Positions 1-8,800 of a DNA stretch of 42,921 bases are shown piece after piece. This DNA is from DASYQV01 sp036005125. Its GTDB lineage: Bacteria > Acidobacteriota > Vicinamibacteria > Vicinamibacterales > UBA2999. The stretch covers positions 1 to 42,921 of the forward strand of contig DASYQV010000084.1 in assembly GCA_036005125.1 (NCBI GenBank). Direction: 5' to 3'. The notes under the pieces are model-generated. The model saw nothing but the letters and a program-made list of their open reading frames with translations. It ran no database searches and was not told where the DNA came from. Made by a program: the position numbers and the translations under genes. Position 1 is the stretch's first letter; each line of letters begins with the position of its first letter.

Positions 1-2463
1 TCGGAGCGAAAGCTTCCGCAGCAGCCGTGTGTACTGGAATTCGTCAACGCGTGGCCCTTCGATGCCGTCCCAGTCGGGTTCGTTGATCGGGTCCAGCGCG
101 CCGAAGCGTACACCTTGAACGGCGCGGCCGTAATTGACGAGCGACGCAATCGTTTCAACCCATTCGTCCTCCAGGGTCGAGTCGATATGGTCGCCGCCCA
201 TCCAGACGGGGACGCGGCCCATGAAGCTGATCACGAGGTTGGAATCGATCCCCTTCTGATTGAGGTATCCGATCGTGCCCCACAGATTCTTGAACTTGGC
301 ATTGGAATAGAGCGCGGTGTAATAGGTCGGCTCGAACGTGTTCGGATCGGCGTTGTCGTTCGGCGTCTCCCAGTCCTCCATGTCGAACACGACGCGCCAG
401 ATGGTCGCTCCCATCTGATCGACCAGCATGTCGATGGCTGGTTTGAGCTCTCCGTTGTTCCAGCTCAGGGAATTGGCGTTGACTCCGAACCCGTCGATGG
501 TCTGGAAGACCTGCGCACCGTCAATCGTCAGCGATTTGCCGGTCGCATTGGAGACGGTCACGATCACCGCGGTGGATGTCGCGGTGTTGCCGGAGCCGTC
601 CCTGGCCGTGGCGGTCAGCGTGTGAGGGCCATTGGAGATCGTGGCCGTGTCCCAGGAGACCGAATACGGTGGGAGGGTGTCCTCTACCCATACGCTCACG
701 CCATCGAGCTTGAATTGCACGCCCGCGACCGTCACGTTGTCGGACGCGCTGGCCGTCACCGTGACCGCACTGCCGCTCACGGTGGCGTTGTTTGCCGGGG
801 CCGTGATCGTCACCGTCGGCGGCGTGGTATCCGCGTTGCTGACGCTGACGCTCACCGGCGCGGACGTCGCGACGTTGCCCGCGGCGTCTCGGGCCCGGGC
901 GGTCAGCGTATGCGCGCCATTCGGAGACGAGGTCGTGTTCCACATGATCGAGTACGGCGCGGTCGAGGCCTCGGCGCCGATCGGCGCGTCGTCCACCAGA
1001 AGCGTCACACCCGCAACGGCGACGTTGTCCGAAGCGTCAACCATCGCCGTCAGTGAGCCGCCCACCACCGCGCCATTCGACGGATTGACGATGGACACGG
1101 CTGGAGGGATGACGTCCGGCGCCGGGGTTGAAAATGTGAAATCACCCGACCGGGCGAGATTGCCCGCGGCGTCTCTCGAGACGACTCGATAGTGATAATC
1201 CGCGCTGCTGGTCAATCCAGACAGCGAAACACCGTGCGCCGTCGTCAGCGTGGGATTGATCGGAGTGCTGCTGCCGTAGGCGACGCTGGTCCCATACTCG
1301 ACCTGCGAATTGGATGGTTCATCGGTCGTCCAGGAAATCGTGGCCGAATCCTGCGCGACGTTCGAGGTGGTCACGGCGCCGATCACCGGAGGAGTCGTGT
1401 CGTTGTTGACCGAAACGGAAACAGTCGGCGCGAGGCCGACGTTTCCCGCTGCGTCGCGGGCACGCGCGCCGAGCGTGTGCGGTCCGTTGGGGATGATGGT
1501 CGTGTCCCATGTAACGGAGTATGGGCCGGAGGTGACCTCGCCTCCGAGCGGTGAGTTGTCCAGCAGGAATTGAACGCCGGCGACGCCGAGGTTGTCGGAG
1601 GCCGTGGCCGACACCGAAAGGGAACCTGATACGACCGCGCCGGTCACGGGAGCGGTGACCGTCACGGTCGGAGCCGTCGTGTCGGGCGGCGGCGGGACCG
1701 GCGTGACCATGTCGGCTTGAATCTCGGACGCCGTCAACGCGCGGTTGTAGACGCGGACCTCGTCGATCTGGCCTTTGAAGTACTGGCTCGAAACGACGTC
1801 GCCGCCAAGGCGCAGCGGCTGTGTCGACGTCGTAATGGGACCGGTCACCGCGCGACTCCCGGTCTGGATCCCATTGACGTACAGCCGCAGCACCGCCCCG
1901 TCGTAGGTGGTTGCCACGTGGCTCCACGTATTGATCGCCAGCGCCGCCGATCCAACGGCCGAGCGAGAGACACCGCCCGTGCGAAACCATCCCGAAGGTC
2001 TCGCAATGTTGTCATTGGCATAGAGGGCGTAGGCGAGCGCGCCGGTCAATTCGCGGACGATGACTGGCCGCCACCCGGTGAGATTCGTCGGCCGCACCCA
2101 CGCCTCGAGCGTCATCTCCGCGCCCAGATCGAGCGACGGCGCCGAAGCAACGGACACGCTGCTGGTTCCGGAGAACGTCAGCGCCTTACCGAATTTGGCG
2201 GTCGAGGTCCACGCTGCCTTGTTGACAGTGCCGGTATTCAGATTCCCGGATGAATCCGCCGTCGACGTGCCGGTGCCTTCGTTGAATCCATATGCCGCAA
2301 CCAGTCCTGTCGCGGCGGCCCCGGCGCGATCGGCGCTCGGCCATTCGAGGATTGCAAAACCGCACAGGCTCGAGACGATGAGGAGCGTGAACGTCTGCCG
2401 GTACCAGGCAATCGGTTGGAGAGTACCGTCTGAGTGATGAGCGGCCTGAGAGGGTTCCACCAT
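1..2463 (-). CDS. Secreted modular glycoside hydrolase (GH30-like, clan GH-A), C-terminus cut by window edge
   Basis: At least 821 residues, open to the window edge. A hydrophobic segment (about residues 22-38) is a membrane anchor or signal. A LamG/concanavalin-like domain follows (about 50-255, starting AAYGFNEGTG), then a PVPPPP linker, a bacterial Ig-like domain (about 261-355), a fibronectin III-like domain (about 356-445, VEYGTS and YHYRVVSRD), and two more Ig-like domains (about 446-634). The start of a TIM-barrel hydrolase begins near 638 (QTIDGFGVN, a sequence typical of O-glycosyl hydrolases of the XynC/GH30 type). Glu795 in the DPINEPDW motif fits the clan GH-A acid/base; the nucleophile would lie outside the window. 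It probably degrades an extracellular polysaccharide; the substrate is unknown. The start is the ATG at 2461-2463, with no strong Shine-Dalgarno. I saw no frame break in the parts I translated. Confidence 0.85.
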   Translation of the reverse strand, partial: MVEPSQAAHHSDGTLQPIAWYRQTFTLLIVSSLCGFAILEWPSADRAGAAATGLVAAYGFNEGTGTSTADSSGNLNTGTVNKAAWTSTAKFGKALTFSGTSSVSVASAPSLDLGAEMTLEAWVRPTNLTGWRPVIVRELTGALAYALYANDNIARPSGWFRTGGVSRSAVGSAALAINTWSHVATTYDGAVLRLYVNGIQTGSRAVTGPITTSTQPLRLGGDVVSSQYFKGQIDEVRVYNRALTASEIQADMVTPVPPPPDTTAPTVTVTAPVTGAVVSGSLSVSATASDNLGVAGVQFLLDNSPLGGEVTSGPYSVTWDTTIIPNGPHTLGARARDAAGNVGLAPTVSVSVNNDTTPPVIGAVTTSNVAQDSATISWTTDEPSNSQVEYGTSVAYGSSTPINPTLTTAHGVSLSGLTSSADYHYRVVSRDAAGNLARSGDFTFSTPAPDVIPPAVSIVNPSNGAVVGGSLTAMVDASDNVAVAGVTLLVDDAPIGAEASTAPYSIMWNTTSSPNGAHTLTARARDAAGNVATSAPVSVSVSNADTTPPTVTITAPANNATVSGSAVTVTASASDNVTVAGVQFKLDGVSVWVEDTLPPYSVSWDTATISNGPHTLTATARDGSGNTATSTAVIVTVSNATGKSLTIDGAQVFQTIDGFGVNANSLSWNNGELKPAIDMLVDQMGATIWRVVFDMEDWETPNDNADPNTFEPTYYTALYSNAKFKNLWGTIGYLNQKGIDSNLVISFMGRVPVWMGGDHIDSTLEDEWVETIASLVNYGRAVQGVRFGALDPINEPDWDGIEGPRVDEFQYTRLLRKLSLR

Positions 2464-3338
2464 ACCGACGCCCGGCACCGTTGGCGCGTGCGATTAGCTC
2501 GGTTATACAACGACGTTGCCCTTGACAGCGCCAGACTCTTCCTTTGTTCAGGGAGACCTGTCAACGGCAAACGCGGGCGACGCGCATTCGTTGTGAAGCG
2601 GATGAAACTTGGATCCTGAAAAGCGCTGACAGGAAGAGCGCGATGGAAGCAAGACGCCGCCGGGAAACACAAAACGCAGAGCGCGGCACCGGGACGGATT
2701 CAACGCGGAAGGCGCCACGGCTGCAGAGCTTGCCCAGGTTTTGTTACAGACCTCTCGGCGCGTCCGCGTGCTCGGCGTTTGAAATCATCTCAGCGCTCTC
2801 CTGGAGGCTCAGCGCCCATCTCGCGCTGCGGAAGCCGAGGACGCGAAGACGGATTTAAACGCCGAGCGCGCCGAGCACGCCGAGAATCCGAAATCCGATT
2901 GTTCTCGCAATCGGTCGCGCTCCGAAGACCTCATCCTTGAACGCGTTGAATATCAGCTGGCGCAACAGCTGACCGCGTCCGTCGCTTTTGCCTGCAGAAA
3001 TAGGGCTCGCAGCCACGAGTACGGCAACCAGCCACCATTTGACGGCGCCCTGCCTCCGCATGGTCGCGTTTTGTCGCATTGACGGGCAGGATTATTCCAA
3101 CATTGAGCAATGCGGCACCGGCACAGCGCTGCCGCAGCCTCCAAGCAGCCAGGACGTGCTGATCAACTCCTCCACTCGAGGCGGGTGTTGGCGTTTAAAT
3201 CGTCATTGGGGTCTTCTCGATGAATCGTCTCTGCGGCCTCTCAGGACGGCACGCCACATGCTCATTCCTTCAGCGTGTCGTCCCCTCACACAGGACGGAG
3301 GACGAGGAGATAGTCGATCGGTTGTTACGGAGCAAGCC
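2464..3338. other. Gene-poor stretch with degenerate hairpin-repeat pieces
   Basis: No convincing long gene. About 2640-2890 holds degenerate copies of the GCCGAG-rich repeat that forms the array at 5036-5838; the clearest is one left arm at about 2834-2886 (GAGGACGCGAAGACGG followed by AACGCCGAGCGCGCCGAG). A small exported-protein candidate is read from the minus strand at 2855-3061. The remainder (about 3062-3330) shows nothing I recognise. Confidence 0.5.
2855..3061 (-). CDS. Possible small exported protein or truncated gene, 3' end formed by a repeat
   Basis: An open frame of 68 codons starting MRRQGAVKWW, with a signal-peptide-like N-terminus (WLVAVLVAASPISAG). It looks like the start of an exported protein. 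The C-terminus (ILGVLGALGV, then TAA) is encoded by the GCCGAG-family repeat read backwards, so a repeat appears to have replaced or capped the original 3' end. The Shine-Dalgarno is weak. It could be a remnant rather than a working gene, and I do not recognise the family. Confidence 0.3.
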   Translation of the reverse strand: MRRQGAVKWWLVAVLVAASPISAGKSDGRGQLLRQLIFNAFKDEVFGARPIARTIGFRILGVLGALGV

Positions 3339-3560
3339 ATGGACGTGCTGGCTATTGTGAGCGTCATGCTGCTGTCGGTTTCGCTTGGCCTGGCCGCGGC
3401 GGCGGGATGCCTGGCGTTGATCTTTTACGTCATCAGCCGTCCGCTCCTGCTCGAGTGGGACACCACCGTCCCGACGCCGACCAGCGGCAACGCCGCGGGC
3501 GCGGTCCCAGTAAGCCTGTCGAGAGAGCTCGCACCAGCCACGGTGTCGGCCGGACGTTGA
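3339..3560 (+). CDS. Small single-pass membrane protein, unknown function
   Basis: 73 residues. The first two thirds is hydrophobic (VSVMLLSVSLGLAAAAG and CLALIFYVISRPLLL), giving one or two membrane helices, followed by a short polar Pro/Thr/Ser-rich tail. GGAG lies six bases upstream of the ATG, which supports this start over the longer upstream frame. No family is recognised. It stands alone on the plus strand between two minus-strand genes. Confidence 0.55.
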   Translation: MDVLAIVSVMLLSVSLGLAAAAGCLALIFYVISRPLLLEWDTTVPTPTSGNAAGAVPVSLSRELAPATVSAGR

Positions 3561-3774
3561 ACGCTCGGACAAACTGAGCACAACCGCACACTTCAGGCGC
3601 GTCGCACTTCATCCCCGTCAATCGCCAGCCCGACAACTCCGCACCTTTCCCGCTCGGCTCGGAGGCCTTTCAGCGGTACTTCGCTGAATTGCGATGTGTG
3701 ACGGCGGGATGACGATTCAAAATCGCGAATCACAAACGGCAAATCGCAAATCCCCAATGATCCCCAATCACAAA
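3561..3774. other. Intergenic spacer between convergent genes
   Basis: No gene seen. The right half (from about 3715) is a tract of AATCACAA/AATCGCAA-type 7-8-base direct repeats, described separately. The left part shows nothing recognisable. Confidence 0.5.
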
Positions 3775-3783
3775 TCACAAATG
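3715..3783. repeat. AATCRCAA-type short direct-repeat tract over the PEBP stop codon
   Basis: Repeated units such as AATCGCGAATCACAAA and CCCCAATCACAAATCACAAA with a period of 7-8 bases. Read on the minus strand, the tract begins at the last sense codons of the PEBP gene (CAT TTG TGA) and contains its stop. It resembles the ATTCATG heptad tracts elsewhere in the window. Confidence 0.7.
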
Positions 3784-4227
3784 ACCGGGTGCGCGTCCGT
3801 ACTTGCCAACGAGCCGTGCGGTGGCCAGGACGTGTCCGCCCAGCGCGGTTTCCAGATCCTCCCGTCTATCCCCCTTGATCGAAAGAGAAGGCACGTCTAC
3901 CGCGTACACGATGAAGGTGTAGCGGTGCGGCTTGTCGGCGGCCGGAGGACACGGCCCTCCGTATCCCTTCCGACCGAAGTCATTTCGCAGTGTCTTGCCG
4001 CCGTTTGCGACGAGCTCAGCCGTGTCGGCGGCGATGTCGTACGCGAGCCAATGCGTGAACGTGCCGTTCGGCGCGTCCGGATCGTCCATGATGACCGCGA
4101 GACTCCGCGTGCCGGGCGGTGTATCCACGATGGTGAGCGGAGGCGGCGCGTCGTTGCCGTCGCACGTGAATTGCCTGGGGATTGTCGAGCCGTCGGCAAA
4201 TGCGGCGCTCGTGACCTTGAATGCCAT
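3775..4227 (-). CDS. YbhB/YbcL family Raf-kinase-inhibitor-like (PEBP) protein
   Basis: 150 residues, the normal length of bacterial phosphatidylethanolamine-binding-protein homologs. The family ligand-pocket blocks are visible: IPRQFTCDGNDAPPPL, SLAVIMDDPDAPNGTFTHWL, GYGGPCPPAADKPHRYTF and the C-terminal LVGKYGR. No signal peptide, so probably cytoplasmic. The start at MAFKVTS is chosen because AGGAG lies about eight bases upstream and because homologs start here; a frame extends 45 codons further with no family similarity. The stop lies inside a short-repeat tract. Bacterial members bind small ligands, but their role is poorly known. Confidence 0.9.
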   Translation of the reverse strand: MAFKVTSAAFADGSTIPRQFTCDGNDAPPPLTIVDTPPGTRSLAVIMDDPDAPNGTFTHWLAYDIAADTAELVANGGKTLRNDFGRKGYGGPCPPAADKPHRYTFIVYAVDVPSLSIKGDRREDLETALGGHVLATARLVGKYGRAPGHL

Positions 4228-4458
4228 CGGTACAATCTCCTGTTCGCGCGAGAACACCTTCAGGGGCCGGGTTGCATACAGAATTGTGCGGCCTGGCTGA
4301 GCCGACTCGAGGACACGTCGCGCGCTGGATGACGGTTGCTCGTGACGTCCTCGGCGACACACGACGTATCGCTTCGAGTCGAAATTCCTTCACATGAGCC
4401 CGCTGAGCTGGTGTCCGCCGGAGTGGGTCAAATACGTGTTCGTGCCGACGGACGATAC
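4228..4458. other. Upstream region of the PEBP gene
   Basis: About 230 bases between the PEBP start and the structured element at 4459-4697. It presumably holds the PEBP promoter. I found no clear -35/-10 pair and no gene. Confidence 0.4.
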
Positions 4459-4697
4459 TCAACCAGTGAAGACCGAGCCCGCTGGCTGGTTGGACGTAAC
4501 CAGAGCGAGCCCCTGGCGGGGACCCGCTCTGATCTTCGGGGGACCGGACTAACCAGGCAAGCGCTCTGCTCTGATGTCACGACAGAGCCGTTGCCTGGTT
4601 AGTCCCAGTATTTTTTTGGGCGCACTCCGCGCGCCGAGCCCGTTATGCGGTCCTACAACGAGTACAAAATTCACGTTCGGTACCGCATAACGGGCGA
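4459..4697 (-). ncRNA. Structured element copy 1 (candidate RNA or mobile hairpin element)
   Basis: Two strong inverted repeats. ACTAACCAGGCAA (4548-4560) pairs perfectly with TTGCCTGGTTAGT (4591-4603) around an inner GCTCTG/CAGAGC stem. GCCCGTTATGCGGT (4638-4651) pairs perfectly over 14 bp with 4682-4695. A further AGAGCGAGCCCC/GGGGACCCGCTCT stem lies at about 4502-4530, and a T7 run at 4611-4617. The reverse complement aligns block by block with 17740-17925, and more loosely with 11362-11525. It starts about 16 bases after the stop of the Q/N-rich gene. Strand is assigned only to match the other copies; the sense strand is not known. Confidence 0.5.
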
Positions 4698-4713
4698 ATT
4701 GCGGTCGGATTGC

Positions 4714-4914
4714 TCACTCTCCGCGTTGAGTACCCTGCGGTCTTTCATTGGGGTTGCGATTCGGATTCTGCTGCTCCGCACCGCGCGGATTCTGTCCGCG
4801 ATCCTTTCCGGGGTTCTGACCAGGACGGCCCTCGTCTCTCTTCGGCTGGTTTTGCCCGCCCTGACCCTGCTGACCCTGCTTCTGCGTGTTCTCCTGGTTC
4901 GGGTTCTGAGCCAT
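4714..4914 (-). CDS. Small Q/N/G/R-rich disordered protein
   Basis: 66 residues, almost entirely Gln, Asn, Gly, Pro, Arg, Lys and Glu (MAQNPNQENTQKQ, GQQGQGGQNQPKRDEGR), with no hydrophobic core. It is predicted to be intrinsically disordered, hydrophilic and basic, like small stress-induced hydrophilic proteins, though no named motif fits cleanly. A GGGAG about eight bases upstream supports the ATG at 4912-4914; a longer frame exists but lacks that site. It lies between the hairpin array and structured element copy 1. Confidence 0.65.
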   Translation of the reverse strand: MAQNPNQENTQKQGQQGQGGQNQPKRDEGRPGQNPGKDRGQNPRGAEQQNPNRNPNERPQGTQRGE

Positions 4915-5035
4915 ACAAAATCTCCCTATGTAGCAGTGTGGCGAGCCGGGCGGTGCAAACCGGGTGCCTCGATGACTGCGCGGATTCCGCATTTATTGCC
5001 GTCCACCGCATTACTGCCGTCAACATCGTGACATT

Positions 5036-5838
5036 GGAGGAGCTTGAGGAGGAGAACGCGGAGACGGATTCAACCCAGAGCGCGTTGTCCACTCACTTTG
5101 CGCGGTATGCCCGCGCCGAGGAGGCAGAGGCCGCGGAGACGGATTCAACGCCGAGCGCGCCGAAGTCGGAGAGTTTTTCTGGTCTTCGTCGACAAACTCT
5201 CCGCGTCCTCGGCGCACTCGGCGTTTCGATCGTCTCCGCGATCGCTCGTCGCTGCCCCCGCGCCGAGCAGGCAGAGGACGCCGAGACGGATTCAAACGCC
5301 GAGCGGGCCGAGGTCACGGAGTTTTCTGAGTCTTCGTCGACAAAACTCTCCGCGTCCTCGGCGCCCTCGGCGTTTCGATCGTCTCCGCGATCTCTCGTCC
5401 CCGCTGCGGCGCCGAGGAGGCAGAGGACGCCGAGACGGATTCAAACGCCGAGCGCGCCGAGGTCGCAGAGCTCTTTCCAATGTTCTTGAAAAAACTCTCC
5501 ACGTGCTCGGCGATCTCGGCGTTTGGATCGTCTCCGCGATCTCTCGTCGTCGCTCCCGCGCCGAGCAGGCAGAGGACGCGGAGACGGATTCAAACGCCGA
5601 GCGCGCCGAGGTCGCAGAGCTTTCTGGTCTTCTTCGAAATACTCTCCGCGTCCTCGGCGCCCTCGGCGTTTCCATCGTCTCCGCGATCTCTCGTCGCCGT
5701 TCCCGCGCCGAAGAGGCAGAGGACGCCGAGACGGGATTCAAACGCCGAGCACGCCGAGCTCTTTCCGATGTTCTTGAAAAAACTCTCCGCGTGCTCGGCG
5801 ATCTCGGCGTTTCCATCGTCTCCGCGATCTCTCGTCGC
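5036..5838. repeat. Tandem array of five ~145-bp hairpin units plus a degenerate partial unit
   Basis: Each unit has a left arm (GAGGACGCCGAGACGGATTC then AAACGCCGAGCGCGCCGAGG), a 20-25-base variable T-rich centre, and a right arm that is its imperfect reverse complement (CTCTCCGCGTCCTCGGCG then CTCGGCGTTTCGATCGTCTC). The landmark CGTCTCCGCGAT recurs at 5231, 5380, 5529, 5676 and 5817, giving spacings of 149, 149, 147 and 141. Centres alternate between TCTTCGTCGACAAA and ATGTTCTTGAAAAA types. Long open frames across the array arise from its composition and are not genes. It lies just past the 3' end of the CheB/CheR/kinase gene. Confidence 0.9.
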
Positions 5839-5881
5839 CCGCGCCGACCGCACGGACCAGGCGGAGCTCAACGCGCGGCGA

Positions 5882-8800
5882 TTACGCGGGCGGCTCGCCT
5901 TCGCGGTCATTCGCCTCGAAAGACAGGGGCGCCTGGACGAAGATGGTCGTGCCTTTGCCGGGGGCTGTTTCGATCTCGATCGTTCCCCCGACGACCGCGG
6001 CGCGTTCCTGCATGCCGAGCAGCCCGATGGCCGTGTCGTGCCCGCGCGACAGCTTCTCGGCACGCTCGAAGCCGACGCCGTCGTCCTCGACGATCAGGAC
6101 GACCTGATGATCGCGACGTTCGAGGATGACGCCGACGCGCGTCGCGCTCGCGTGCTTGTGGATGTTGTTCAGCGCTTCCTGCGTGATGCGATAGAGATTG
6201 GTCTCGAGCTCGTAGCCCAGATGGGTGTCGTCGAGGCCCCGGGTGTGGAAGTCGGCGGCCGTGCCGAAGTTCTTCGACCATTGGCGGACGAAATCGCGAA
6301 GCGTGAAGACCAGTCCGAGGTCGTCGAGGGCGGCGGGCCGCAGTTCCCACGTGAAGAAGTCGAGATCCCGGTCGAGCGCCGCGATGGTCGCCTGCACGTT
6401 CTCGATCGCGGCCTGTAAGGTCCCGTGATTGGCCGCCATCTGATTGAGGCCATCGATTTTCAGCCTCAGCCCGGCGACGACCTGACCGAGCTGATCGTGG
6501 AGATCGCGGGCGATCACCCTGCGTTCGTCCTCCTGCACGGTGATCAGACGCCGCATCAATCCGCGGACCTGTTCCTCGGCCTGCCGCCGGTCGTTGAGCT
6601 CGACGCCCAGCGCCACGTTGGCCGCCGCGAGCTCGCTCGTGCGGTGCTCGATCTGCGCCTCCGTCTCCGCGTGCGCCTCTCTCAGGCTGTCTTCCCATCG
6701 CTTCCGCTCGGTCAGATCGCGGGCAATCCTGACGTAGCCGACGACCATCCCGCTCGCATCGCGAAGCGGTTCCAGCACGCCGCTGGCGAGGAAGCGCGAC
6801 CCGTCCTTCCGGACATGCCACCGTTCATCGCACAAACGACCTTCCACGTCGGCGCGGCGCATCTCCTCGAGAAAGATTCCTTCCGATCGATCCTGCGGCG
6901 TGAACAGCATCGTCATCGACTGGCCGAGCGCCTCCTGCTCCTCAAACCCGAACACGCGGGCGGCACCCGGATTCCAGGAGTTGATACGGCCTTTGGCGTC
7001 GACCGTGAAGATCGCGGCGTCGGTGACGCTGTCCATGATCAGGCTCAAACGTCCTTCACTCCGCCGCAGTTGCTCCTCAGTGCGCCTATGGGTGGTGATG
7101 TCGACGAACGTCAGCACGACGCCGTCGATACGGTCCTCGGAGGTGCGATAGGGGACCACACGCATCAGGTACCAGCGTCCGTCGCGCGTCCTGACTTCGC
7201 GTTCGACCCGCTCGAGGTGCTCGAGGACCCGGTCGATGTCGGCCTGCAGGTTCACGTCGACGAGCGAGCTGGCCATATCCGACAGCGGCCGGCCGCGGTC
7301 CGACGGAAGCACCGTGAAGATCTCGCGCGCGTGCAGGGTGAACAGCTTGATTCGGGAGCCGCGGTCGAGAAAGATCGTGGCGAACTCGGTCGAGTTGATC
7401 AGGTTCCTGATGTCGTCGTTTGCCTGCGTCTGCTCCTCGATCCTGATCTTCAGCTCCTGATTCACAGTGTGCAGCTCTTCGTTGACCGACTGCAGCTCCT
7501 CCTTACTCGTCTCGAGCTCCTCTGCGGCGGAACGCAGTTCCTCGTTCATGGCCTGCAGTTCCTCGTTCGACGCCTTGAGTTCCTCGGCCTGCGTCTCGTG
7601 TCGCTCCACGGTGGCGTTCAACTGCGCCTTCAGGTGCACCAGTTCGTCCTCGAGATGGCCTACGGCGTCGCCGCTGCTGACCGATGCCACCACTTCAGCC
7701 GGGAATGGCGCCCCTTCTATCTCCTGGAACAGCACAAGAAAGAACCCGCGCGCCGTATCGTCCTCGCGCAACACCGGTCTGACGCAGGTCTTGACCAGCA
7801 CCGATCGATCCTCGATCCGAACCCCGATCGCCGAGGTCTCGACGCTCGTCCGCCGCTGTGCGGCCTGATAGAACGCCGTCCGCAGCTCGATCCGGAGCTC
7901 GGGACGTATCGCCTTCAGCAGATTGTGGGTCGGCTCGCCTCCGGCGTACTGCAGGTAGCGGCCGGCATGCTCCGACAGGTGCATGATGTCGTGTTCTTCG
8001 TTGACGACGATTGACGGCGGCGCGTATTGCTCGAGGAGCCGCTGGTGCAGATTGCCGACCGACAACTTCGGGCGGACCTTGTCTTCCAGGATGTGCTGGC
8101 GTGATGCATGCGTTTCCGCGCGGGAGAGGAGCGACACATCGCCGACGGCGAACCGCGTCGCCACCGCGCGGCTCTCGAAGATGTGCGCGTCCTTGTCAAC
8201 GGTCACGAACAGATCGCCCGACCCTTCGATCGACTCCGAGGACCCGAGAAACAGATATCCGCCCGGGTTCAGGGCGAAGTGCATCACCTCCATCACGCGC
8301 TGCTGTGCGGTCCGGTTCAGATAAATGAGGAGGTTGCGGCACGTGACCAGATCGAGGTGCGAGAACGGCGGATCCTTGATGACGTTGTGGTCGGCGAACA
8401 GGATCATCTCGCGTAGCTCCTGTCGCACCCGGTACGATTCGCCCTCCCTGCTGAAGAACCGCCTCAGACGCTCGGGAGACACGTCGGCCGCGTCGTTCAA
8501 CGTGTAGATACCCTGCCGCGCGGCCGCAATGGCCGCGGCGTCGATGTCGGTGGCGAACACCTGGATCGAAGGGGGTGACGTCGTGAGCGCCGTTTCGTAC
8601 TCGGCCAGCAGCATGCCGATCGAATAGGCTTCCTCGCCGGTCGCACAGCCGACGATCCAGACACGTACCTGGTCCTCCTCACTCTTGCGCGCAAACAACC
8701 GCGGAATGACGAGACGCTCCAGCGTCTCGAACGCCTCCCGATCGCGGAAGAAGTTCGTGACGCTGATCAGGAGATCCTTCAGGAGCCCCTGCAGCTCCTG

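Noticed and set aside
4638..4695. Integron attC-like site (GTTATGC ... GCATAAC)
   Set aside because: The arms run in the opposite order to attC (which reads RYYYAAC ... GTTRRRY), do not match the consensus, and no integrase or cassette array is present.
5036..5838. CRISPR array or long coding repeats
   Set aside because: Units are about 145 bp palindromes without unique spacers of constant length. The long Arg/Ser-rich frames on both strands are composition effects of the repeat.
6425..8014. 529-codon plus-strand frame inside the CheB/CheR/kinase gene
   Set aside because: Antisense shadow of a well-supported gene in GC-rich sequence; no domain similarity.
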